Assembly: GCA_004352715.1 (NCBI GenBank)
Contig: SCFE01000050.1
Location: 2,160,488-2,224,487, forward strand
Length of the DNA stretch: 64,000 nucleotides
From: Hofstenia miamia
Lineage: Eukaryota > Xenacoelomorpha > Acoela
Direction of reading: 5' to 3'
Below are positions 35,885 to 46,164 of this stretch, in pieces. Below the pieces are notes generated by a model. It ran no database searches. It was not told where the DNA came from and saw only the letters and a list, made by a program, of their open reading frames with translations. The position numbers and the translations under genes are program-made. The stretch's first letter is position 1, and every line of letters starts with the position of its first letter.

Positions 35885-36360
35885 CTCAGTATAATTACTT
35901 CTATATATATATATATATATGACTAGATATATGACTAGAAAAAACTTTACTTACACATAGAGTGCAGATATGAACAAAACTATTCCTGACTTTTTTGCAA
36001 ATTCAACTAAAAAATTTTCAATAAATGGACTAAACAGGAATTTATATCAGATCATATTTGAAATCGTAAATGTTATAAATAGAAATGAGATACAGAATCA
36101 TTTCATTGATACAACAGGTCACTGAGAAACTAAAGTTCAAAAGAATAATGCTGCCTTGACAACTTTCCAACTATGCTGTCTCTCACTGTTCCGTTAATTA
36201 AGTGGCTGAAAATCTGGCGTCAGTAACAATTTTGTGGTGCTCACATTCTTCTTGGAAAAAAACCATTGATGTGAATATTTTTGTTAAAACTAATTTGTGT
36301 TTTTCTTTAATTATCATGAAAAACCATGCATTTTATCAATTAGCTTGGATCAACACATAT
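35885..36360. other. Noncoding stretch with short (AT)n
   Basis: It contains TA repeats at 35901-35920 and otherwise unremarkable DNA. It should include the 3' UTR of the gene at 36361-38382. Confidence 0.35.
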
Positions 36361-38382
36361 TTATATTATTATTGAAAATATATAAAATAATGAAATACCG
36401 TAATCATTCAGCCAATTATTTTTCGGTGAAGTGGTTGCTGCAAAAGTGCTCAAGATAGTAGTGTTATAATTGGATGTATCATTTGTGTTATTTTGATAGG
36501 ATGTAATATTTGAATTGATCTGATTGAATGTAGTGTTTAATGTAGTGTTTGAAATAACTTGATTTGCAGTACTGCTTGGAAGCATGACCAATTCAACTGG
36601 CTCAGAAAACTCACCAATCAGAAGTCCTTTTGAATTTTCATGGGCAATGACTTCACCGTTATTCTTATTACACAGATATAGCGTTGATTTGAAGTAAAAT
36701 GTATTGACAAGTTCTTCAAATTCATCAACTGTAACGTTATATTCGATGTGAATATCTCTAGTGATGTTGTCATATTGAAATGAAACATTGCAATTGTTTT
36801 CACTAACATTGTAGTAGTCAAATAAACTATCGAAAGGCAGTATATTTTCTTTTGGTTCATTAGGAACAACTGGGTTGCATAATCGTTCATTTTTACGACC
36901 TATTTGAAAGTTTTTCGTTGAATTCCATTCAGGTGCAACCCAAAAGCTAGCCCAACTAGCATTTTGCATAAATGAGTAAAATGAGGTCAGATATCTTCCA
37001 GAAAATTCAAACTTCATAAAAGAAGAATAATTGAAGATCGTAAATTTGGAGCCAATATCTAAATATCTAGGGTAAGAACTTATCCATATACAAAAGCAGA
37101 ATTCTACAAATTAGGGTGGAAACAATGTATTTTACCCTGATAGTATCCGAAAAACAGAATGGCTAATATAACTGCAAGGCCCCTGGAAAACTACTCTCCG
37201 TACATGTTGTTGTTAGTTAGGTAAGATATACTATAATTGTTTTTCTTTTATTCCCCTTAAAAAATTTGGTTAAATTTAAATAACATTATGCGAAGATTTA
37301 ACGCATTTATATCAATTCAAAAAGGTCTTTCGGAATTGAAGTTTACAAACTCGTTAATATCACTGTAAGATGGTGATCTCGCCAATATTAGCTTTTATAG
37401 CTATTGATGTTTATTGCATTAAGTCACAGTTGCTACTGAATGTAGATGAGATGTGAATTCTACATGGATAATTCACTCAGCATTTACGAGACAAGAAGAT
37501 ACTTTTTCAAAACTCGAGACCAAATTCCGAGACTTTACGATTCGAGACGAGACTTAAGCTTGGTCTCGGCCGAGAGAGAGACTCGAGACTTTTTTTGACA
37601 GATGAGACTCGAGACCAACTTCATTGAGGTCTCGTAAACCCTGAACTCACTATTAAAAAAGAAAGCGTTTGACAATGAAAAAAGATATTTTTCATCTTAT
37701 GCACCTTAATGTACTTGTTGCAAAATTAAATCTTTCGTCCAAACAAAAAATATCCTCTGCTTTACTTAATAGAGGTGGACTATTGTAAATTTTATTTGCG
37801 TATTATGAATTTCCTTGAAAATATCTAAAGAAAGTAGCCTATGATAATTTTTGAAGAATTCCCACGTTTTTTCAATTGGGTATATGTAGAAGTTTCTAAA
37901 ACAGTTTAATACTGTAATATTTTTAAAATTTTTTGCAAAAGTTCACAATGCCCTTCTTATATGTAAAAGTAGCATACGAAAAATATCAATATTTCCTGCT
38001 TGTTGTTTAATATTGACATATTTACTTAAGTCAACAAAGATCCTGTCTTAAAAATGATGTCCTTTTATCAATCCATCTGAATGTGTACAATAGACAAAAC
38101 CGTTATTGAAACGGAAAGAGCAATGATCATTGTGTGTTTAATGCTTGCAATTTTCTAATAATCTACTGAATTTCCTTGCAAGCTGGTTTGTACAACTAAG
38201 AAACTTCAACTCAATTTCTTTAAATGGCATATAATTTTAAAAACTAATACTGCACATTTTTAAATAAATATTCATGAGCTCTTACCGAAAGTCTCATTAG
38301 CTTCAAAACATGGAATGCCAACGTCGGCTTGAGTTGATTTGGAAATGAAAGCAATTAGAAATACATAAATACAGATGACCAT
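36361..38382 (-). CDS. Secreted, heavily N-glycosylated, probably GPI-anchored protein; two exons
   Basis: Exon 1 (38286-38382) starts MVICIYVFLIAFISKSTQA, a signal peptide, then DVGIPCFEANETF, and ends in phase 1 at a GTAAGA donor. Exon 2 begins at 37103 (acceptor TTTGTAG, 279 aa in total) or at 37058 (acceptor ATATTTAG, 264 aa); both keep the frame. The body has GSKFTIFNYSSF, FYSFMQNASWASFWVAPEW, a few cysteines and more than ten NxS/T sequons, dense in a Ser/Thr/Asn-rich stalk (NTTLNTTFNQINSNITSYQ). The C-terminus is a short hydrophobic stretch ending at the stop (YGISLFYIFSIII), the usual shape of a GPI-attachment signal. I do not recognise the family. The intron is 1182 or 1227 bp. Signal peptide, clean splice sites and matching phase make this a credible gene. 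Confidence 0.7.
37455..37640. repeat. GAGACTCGAGAC-rich repeat in the intron
   Basis: Dense GAGAC/GTCTC words, with ACTCGAGAC at several positions and a GGTCTCGGCCGAGAGAGAG core. It is distinct from the surrounding AT-rich intron and is probably a MITE or low-complexity insert with partial self-complementarity. No target duplication was found. Confidence 0.5.
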
Positions 38383-38399
38383 TTACATTCAAATGAATT

Positions 38400-40925
38400 C
38401 TTATGTGAACATCCTGCCAAATATTCATAAACTCACATTTCACATACATTGTGCCAACAGAACGTAAATTTGCAAAAATTAAACCCATACATCACATATT
38501 CAATGAATCGTCAATTTAGAGGCAATAATTTCCAATCATGCAGAACACAGTGTTTCCTTCCTGTCTATATTTAATCATCTTGCATCTTAATACAGTTTTA
38601 TTGCTAAGAATATATTGTGACTTATTTCAATGCGTACCAAAGACGCCTTGATTATTTAAACATTAATACGATGAAGTTAACAATCCAAATACACTCTGAC
38701 AAAAGCATGCGCAGGGGTTGCAAATTAATGGAAATGCACACACTTACGAACACAAGCAAAACAAAAAATTAATATATAGAAATAAATGTGATGAATGTTT
38801 ATCTCAGCTAGGAGCCAATTACAATGTCTCTATATAACGATGCAGAAATGGCGTGCAAATCAGCTGTTAACCTAAATATATAGGCAGCAACATCTGTAAA
38901 TATATTATCTGAATAGCGTCATTAAAATCACAACACACAACACATATATAGTCAATTCCATAAGGTAGAACGTTATGGTTTTAATACTATTCTGAAAAGT
39001 AAACTTATTCTGATTACATCTAATTCTTTTAGAAAATAAAAGCCTTTGCTTACTTTTTAAATTGCCAATGTCAACTTTTCACCAACTCAACTGGGTACAT
39101 TTAAAATTAAAAACTAACATTTGGTGTCGGACGTTACATAAAAGGGACACACAAACATGAATATTTTTTAGAAATGCTGTCATATTCTGCCCAAAACGAT
39201 TCGGTGCCTACAATATGTTACTTTGAGTTCACATATATGTATTGGTAATAGATTTCAATATTTTCTTTAACAGCAGCTATTTTTACTCAGGCAATTTGCT
39301 CACATAATATGGTATTCTTGGGTCGGACGTTTCAATTTAGACTCATTTTACACATTAGTTAGTGAATAACTATTCATTTAAGAGATGAAGTATAGAACAC
39401 ATCTATAATCATAGCGTAAGAAATCTTGCATCTCAAACTCAGCAGGATTAGCACAAACATAATCCAGTTTCGATCTTCGTTTTAAAAACCAGGATTGGCA
39501 AAAATGTCGGGAACAAGTCATCAAAAATGAAGTATATTTTTGAACATTACCACATTTGTGGTAACTAACCATTTACAGACAGCATTATCATAATGTCCAT
39601 GTTGATTCTGTTTCCACAACATATATAAATTGAATAAATGTTAAATTTAAAGGAACTAATGTAAACGGAATTAATAATAAATCGTTAATAGAGCTAAATT
39701 ATATATTTATTGCCATTTTTAATAATTTTAAAATGCACTACAACCAATGCAGTCAAGCAGCCTGAAGAAAGAAGACATTGTTTTGAAAGGATCTTGCCTA
39801 CTTTTAATCAGTTATGTGAATAATAATGAGCGATTAAATTTTTTCTCCGTGAGAAATGACAAAATCGTAATACATCAATTAATAGTTTACAACAAAGTTG
39901 GAATCGCGTACACACTTACCACTTGTCTTGTCCACCTCATTAAATCAAAAAGGTTAAGCGCAAAGTTGTAAGAGTGCACGCTAATTAATAGAAATGTAAA
40001 TGGCTCTTGTAACATCCAACCCCACAAAATGTCGGACGTTACAACCACAAATTGAAAAAAAATAATCCATGAAATCTACTTGTTTAAGAAGTTAGTTATT
40101 GTATTATGACAATCATTGGACATGGTTTTGCAAAAAGACATGGAAAATGTAAACTAAAATATCAAAAATTTGGTGTTTGACTTTACAGTCTTCACAAAAT
40201 AGGAATTTCTTTACATCTTCAGGGTTATGTTATGTAGCAAAACTACTACGAATTGGAGCATGGCAGAAAGCTTTGCTGCCTATGTTTCACATAGAAAAAA
40301 AAATTTTTAATTGGATGAAATGGACAGTCACAATATTATATAAAAATACATTTCAGTAATTATTTCAGAACAAGCACAAACTTCGGTAGTTTATTTCCTG
40401 TAGCAATATATTTGAATGAAAAAGCAATAATAAAATCAAATAGATGCAAATTAAAAATTTAAATCTTTGTAGCTTTCGAATTGTATGTGACATGTATAAA
40501 CATGTATATCGTTATAACAATGTCCCCAATTTCGTAGAAGTGATTATACCAAAATCGCAAAAGTAAATCTTTCAGGCTATTGATAAATTTATAATGAGTT
40601 ATCGCATTGTCATTGTTATAAAATATGTATCGTAACCATGCTTTACCAGAAATATTTTTAATTTCTTAAATTAGTGAATTCCAGGTTCTAATGATTGCAT
40701 TAATGAAAGATCTCTTTTTTTCATACTCAACACATGTAAAATGTCTCATCTTAAATTTTATAAATCCCGACATTTTAGTGTATTATAAGGAGGTATGTTT
40801 TTGATTAACTTGAAGAATGTCTCAATACACCCCAATTTATAAAATTAAATTATTATAAAAATAACTAACTTTAATTCTAGATCAGAGATGGAAGTGGGCG
40901 TATTTTTGTGAACTGTCCTGCACCA
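38400..40925. other. Noncoding stretch upstream of the glycoprotein gene
   Basis: It contains three copies of the 10-mer GTCGGACGTT (near 39126, 39323 and 40031) and a degenerate fourth (TTTGACTTTACA near 40170). Open frames at 39378-39572 (minus), 39747-39971 (plus) and 40177-40359 (plus) have no recognised domain. The promoter of the gene at 36361-38382 should lie at its left end. Confidence 0.35.
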
Positions 40926-40929
40926 TGTC

Positions 40930-41545
40930 CACGTGTTGACACCTGCCGCACGTTTTATATTCTACTGCCTCAAATCGGTCTACTAAAAAATTCTACTCCA
41001 AAACTACTTACAATGTTTTATTACCCCATATTTGTTCTACGACAATTTTCAATATTTTGAATCCTTAATTCCTAGAAGATACAGAGTCATTTTTTTATAT
41101 GTCATCTCTAATAACAAACCTGATACCAATACATATAATTAACCTTATTAATAGAAAAATGAAATTTAATTTTGACTGTGTAAAGCTTTTATAGAGCTAA
41201 TATTTTATGTAATACATTTATGAAAGGAAAATTGCACCCTTTTAATCTAATTGCGAAACATTTTGACTATGCATCAGATCAAAATGATCTTGCTGATATC
41301 ATTGAAAAGAATCAAATTTCACTAAGAGCTAAAATTCATGGTAATTAATTTGTCAAAATGCGACTAAATTTTCCAAGTATTTATTAAGCAAGGAATTTTG
41401 ATTAAAAAAAATGTTTTTGCAATCTCTAAAATGGGCAATCTCTTACTTCAATCTTTCTGAACTAAAAAGTGTTTCTGCCCCACTTTTGCCGCATGGGTAC
41501 CTACTTTAGAAAAATCTTGCACCACCTTACCCTGTCCTATGGGTC
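40930..41545 (+). repeat. Dispersed 'TGCCCCAC' repeat, copy 2 (uninterrupted)
   Basis: The uninterrupted partner of the repeat at 34452-35410, about 6.5 kb away in the same orientation. It lacks the Tc1-type MITE and so shows the empty site. It ends near GTGTTTCTGCCCCAC. Noncoding; no terminal inverted repeat is evident. Confidence 0.7.
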
Positions 41546-43210
41546 AATCCGCCCCACCTCCATCCCGAAAAATACCGATATTCGGGCATCTTGGTTAAGA
41601 AATGAAGCGGTTATATTTAACAGAATATGTATTGCATGCAAGCTCATGTGTCACTATTTTCAGTATAATACTTGAAATACATCTGTGCCAGATCAAAGAT
41701 GTAGCACTTTGGAAAACTCAGGAAATGTCTTAACAAGAAATGTCTATTAATCATGCAATAACAATTATATGCCTGATTAGTGCACAAAAGTTGGCATAAA
41801 CACCTTCACAAAAACAAACTATTTACAGATGTTCACTTAAGAAATCAGATTGCAAGTGTGTCCATTCTGGTTAAGGTGCAGTAATTTCTTTGTAATGCAA
41901 TAATCATGATTAAGAAATTTAAATCCTTTTAATTTTAAGCTCAAGTTTGATAGGTCCATTGCAGTTTTAATAAACTGTTGGTGTAATAATTTCTATAAGG
42001 TTGCACTTGTCTTTTGATGTTAATACTAAACAATCTTCTGTGGAGCAGTTAAAAATTCTATTTTCTTTACCAGACCCTTATGTTCAATAAAACTCATGCA
42101 TATTTGTAATAACTAGGTCAATCATAAGTCAATAGTCAAAATTTAGTAAGCAATTCCCTTTTATATAGAAGCCCCAAAAATATAACCATTGTATACTACA
42201 ACTTCAAACAATTGATTATTTTTGTTTTTAATTATAATTTTATAGTGCTGAAATAAATACCGAAGAAAAACTTAGATCCAAATAATTTTAAATTTTGAGG
42301 TAGAAAAATATTTAAAAATGGGTTTTTCGAAAAATAATATCAATTTTACATGGTCAATGTTTGCATCTTTAGGCAAACCAATAGCAGCCTTATTAATTAA
42401 CGTAAATCCTCAAGAATAATCCGCACCAGAAAGTTTGAATATTGTTTTTTAGTTACATTTAGGTAGGTATGTTAGTTTAATCTACCATGGCACACTAATT
42501 TTGTCTTTGCAACATGTTATCCATTCATTTAACAAACTTAATCTTAAATATTGGGGTAAAGATCCGTCGAATCTCTAATACACCCGTTTATAATGTATGA
42601 AAGTGACTCAGCTAAAAATATGGAGCAATTATTATGCACCAAGTGGGAATCATAGAGGGAGCGCAAGAGTTGTTCCTTAAAGATTGAATAATTTCAAACT
42701 TAATGCAAAGGGAGTATTCATATCAATATAATTGCCTAAATTGCACAAATATTTATTATAGGTTTTTCGTCTGTAAATATTGCACATATTACGTTCATTT
42801 TTATAAGCATTATATTTGCTTGTGGTTTGAGAAAATTTGCATTCCTTCCATTTAGATTTCTTTTGTTCCGTTAACAAAGAATTTTGCATCAATCCATTGC
42901 TTAGAAACGTGCTTAGACAATATTTTAATTTTTTCAGAGTAAAAACTTTTCTTTCAAGGCAACAAATGTCTAAATATTATACAACAATTTTATTAAATTT
43001 TTTGAATATTTTATTTGGTGTATGTAAAGAGTAAATTCCATTTCAATTTTGGGTTTTTAACGGAAAAATGTAGTTGTGTTTCTTGATTCATGCAAGCGAT
43101 TGTCAACTGCATATCATAAAACAGCTTGTGGAGCATCAATAGCTCTTCCTTTAATAAAGTCTTAAAAGGCGCTAATAGTTTCAACAAAGTAACAGTAGTT
43201 AAATAGAGCA
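41546..43210. other. Noncoding stretch
   Basis: About 1.7 kb of AT-rich DNA. Small overlapping frames at 42677-43034 on opposite strands are not supported by any domain. Confidence 0.3.
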
Positions 43211-43828
43211 CTAGCCCGTTACAATGGGACATCCTGAAGTTCTCGAAACACCCATGGCTATTTGACAGTAAATAATTAGTAATAGAATTAATTTTTAAAA
43301 TAGTGGTGATGTTTACAAAATTTCTTTGTTCTTTGTTCTAGTTTACACATCATAGTCATACATGGTTTCTGTTTATCAAATAATCATCTTGACACACAAA
43401 AGATTGAAAGTGCTTATGGTTTTTGGAGCAGGAAATTCAAGCGGATTTTTCATTTTAAATTTATGCACAATATCATATTTGCTTTGATATTCGCACTTAG
43501 AAATACATTCTAATGCAAATGTAACATCACTTTTTGGGTTTTGGATCTATGAATTATTTTCCTGCAAGCATAGTGTTGCATGTTTAATCATTGTTACAAC
43601 ACACACCTTAAGTGAAATTTGTCATAAAAATATCAGTTTACCTAAATCCTAAAAATCAAGAATTCCCAATTTGGTCTGAACACATTGTCAAAAAATTTTA
43701 ATTTGTTCAATTTAACTTTGTCAAAATATTTCGTCACTAGGTGGCGTCCAATAGAATCAGTCCATTACCACATGGCAAATAGCTATAGGTGTCACAAGAA
43801 CTTCAGGTGTCCCATTGTAATGGGCTAG
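43211..43828. mobile_element. MITE with ~57-bp terminal inverted repeats
   Basis: The left end begins CTAGCCCGTTACAATGGGAC and continues ATCCTGAAGTTCTCG. The right end, read inwards on the other strand, begins CTAGCCCATTACAATGGGAC and continues ACCTGAAGTTCTTG. The match continues through CACC and AGCTATTTG/GGCTATTTG. The 618-bp element has an AT-rich middle without coding sequence. A target-site duplication is not clear, so the superfamily is unassigned. Confidence 0.8.
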
Positions 43829-45197
43829 GACTATACCTAACTATACATAACTCTGCTACATTGACTTCTAATCAAGTCCTCACTACCAAGTGAACAGGGA
43901 ATAGATAGCTCCACAAGACCAATCATTTGCAATGAAATCATTACACTTTTTGTTGAAAATATAATTGAATGAGCAAAATATGAACATTAATAGGTTTATA
44001 GGGTAACAAGTTATAATGCAATGGTGAAAATTTATATTAAATCTCATACCCAATCTTCATGTATTTATAAGATTTGAACAAAGAACTTTGTCTGCTTCTT
44101 GAGATGAAGAAAGATATCCCAAACCAATTGAGGCATGCCATGCCCAAACTCAAAGGGCCAAAGGCGGATTTAAAGTGAAAAACAAAGAGGAGACTCTTCT
44201 GAACTTTCAAATCAAGCCTATTTTTAATTGGTTAATAAGCACTTAAATATTTTATAGAATCAGGAAATGGCAACTTATTTATTGGAAATGTAGTATATTA
44301 AGAAAATATATGTAAATATGTATGTCAAAAATATAAAATTGAATTTGTGGTACATTTATGGTTTTCTTGCTATTGCAAATAATTGAAAGGATTTAAAGAA
44401 AGTCTATGGACAAACAGCTGAAGGCTAAACATTGTTACTAATTTTAAATCATCATTAATTTTTTATATCAAATCCTTTCTATATCATTCACATGAAATAA
44501 ATGTTGAATCAACAGATAACCATTTGTATCTTTAATAATTCAATTTGAAATGGACCAAAACTTTTATGATCTTAAATCATAGACGAATGTTGAAAATCAA
44601 TTTCATGTCCAAGAAATCCATTCTATTATCTGCAACGTGAACTGGTCTACATTGAATTTCCCCACATTCCCTAGGAAATCGTGAAGGATTAAAAATGATG
44701 GCAATTTTTGGACCATATGATATCATATGACAACAAATGAATTATAAAGTTCATCTGAAAAATTAGCATTTCTCTGGTTACTTAATCACCTTAAACTTTT
44801 ACATAGATTAAATAAATTGGTTAAATTAAGATTGGAGTTATTTGATTGGAGAAAATTTGAGTAGTAGTCCATTTTTACATCTGCATAGTTAATTTTTAAT
44901 CTAATAAAACTGAAATTAATGAGATGGAATTCCCTATTTTGTATAAAAACAATTGCAGCAATTTACTAAAAATTATACATATCTGTTTTTTGTTTATAAT
45001 TAAACAATTGTTGCAAATTATGAAAATTTAAACATATATGTTTTTTATTTATTAAAAATATTATATTTGGTGTAATATTCAATGATTAGAAAAACCTAAA
45101 ATAGGTGAATCAGACAGAATTTAATAAATTGCGCTATTAATAATAAAAAAATTCAATATTGTAACTAAATGAAAAACAAACTGCGGAATCAATATAT
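43829..45197. other. Noncoding stretch and RPL23A 3' region
   Basis: AT-rich, no confident gene. The right end forms the 3' UTR of RPL23A (minus strand); an ATTAAA variant polyadenylation word lies near 45120 on the minus strand. Confidence 0.35.
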
Positions 45198-45363
45198 TTA
45201 TATAATTCCGATTTTGTTTGCAACGTCAAGTGCATCATAATCAGGAGTCAATCGAACAAAAGCTTTTTTCAAGCCATCTGGACGAATCAGTGTGTTGACT
45301 TTGCTGGATTTAATATCATACATATCTTTAACAGCTCTAGCAATCTGCTTCTTGTTAGATCTC
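45198..45363 (-). CDS. RPL23A: Ribosomal protein L23a (uL23), exon 3
   Basis: The last coding exon encodes residues 96-150. After the split codon (AG|G) it reads [17 protein letters not shown], then [20 protein letters not shown], and ends [17 protein letters not shown] with TAA. This is the hallmark C-terminus of eukaryotic L23a ([33 protein letters not shown]), which contacts 28S rRNA near the peptide exit tunnel. The acceptor is TTTCTGTTTTAG. The codon phase and the alignment across [10 protein letters not shown] match exon 2 exactly, although exon 2 lies 14.6 kb away. All key residues are intact. Confidence 0.93.
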
Positions 45364-45397
45364 CTAAAACAGAAATAAATAATTCTTTACAATTGAC

Positions 45398-45758
45398 ATA
45401 TTTAGTTCATTTATTAGTATAAATAGTATAAATTTAATTGGAAAATAAATCCTGAAAAACTTTTGCAATTTTCACTCACACTACACAAGAGACCTCAAAA
45501 CTGTTTACCAGTGAAGGAATAGGCATTCGTTCAAATGTCTGTGTACTGGAACCCTCTAGTATGGAGTATTTTGGAAGTATAAATTTAGTTCATTTATTAG
45601 TATAAATAGTATAAAAACATTTGGAAAATAAATCCTGATAAACTTTTGCAATTTTCACTCACACTACACAGACCTCAAAACTGTTTACCAGTGAAGGAAT
45701 AGGCATTCGTTCAAATGTCTGTGTACTGGAACCCTCTAGTATGGAGTATTTTGGAAGT
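45398..45758. repeat. Tandem duplication of a ~177-bp unit
   Basis: Unit 1 (about 45400-45578) and unit 2 (about 45582-45758) both run from TTTAGTTCATTTATTAG through CTCAAAACTGTTTACCAG and GGCATTCGTTCAAATG to ATGGAGTATTTTGGAAGT, with only a few differences, including a 3-bp indel (CACAAGAGACC against CACAGACC). It starts about 35 bp from the RPL23A exon 3 acceptor. A third partial copy of the opening phrase (TTTAGTTCATTTATTAGTAT) is at 49101-49136, beyond the hAT element. Confidence 0.85.
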
Positions 45759-46164
45759 GACAGCAACAAGATTATCAAAACGCGATTTCTGTTACTGATG
45801 TGCTATCTAACAAAAGCTGTTGAAGTTGCCATCCTATCATTGCATTACTCATCTGCATTTTTTGGCTTTAGACTGTATGAGGAAAATGTCATTCTAAAGT
45901 CAATTGATATTGTTGAAGACATGTGCCAATGCAAGCTATGCGAAGGAAAAGACAGTTTGTGCTGGTAAATCAATCCCTAGCTATGTATTTTCCACAAGCG
46001 TTTTCATTAATGGAAAAAGTCAGGCCACACACCACTATCAGTCCACATATGTAACTGAGATGTTCATTTCAAATGATATGCTTGACATAAGCACAGATAA
46101 AATAGATATCATAGATCTAAGAAGAACAGTAAAAGCAATAAGCCAACTGAATGAATTCTGGGAT
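45655..46164 (+). pseudogene. Unidentified coding-like fragment, left of the hAT insertion
   Basis: After a good acceptor-like ACTACACAG near 45670 the plus strand reads TSKLFTSEGIGIRSNVCVL, EPSSMEYFGSDSNKIIKT and VAILSLHYSSAFFGFRLYEE, ending in MCQCKLCEGKDSLCW. A frame change near 45950 leads into IPSYVFSTSVFINGK and TDKIDIIDLRRTVKAISQL, running into the hAT target site at NEFWD. I do not recognise the family. It reads like real but decayed protein-coding DNA, perhaps from a mobile element. It continues right of the hAT at 48428. Confidence 0.35.

Noticed and set aside
44590-44720. Minus-strand protein-like phrase NPSRFPRECGEIQCRP
   Set aside because: Only about 40 codons, with no clear splice sites or family; too weak to annotate.
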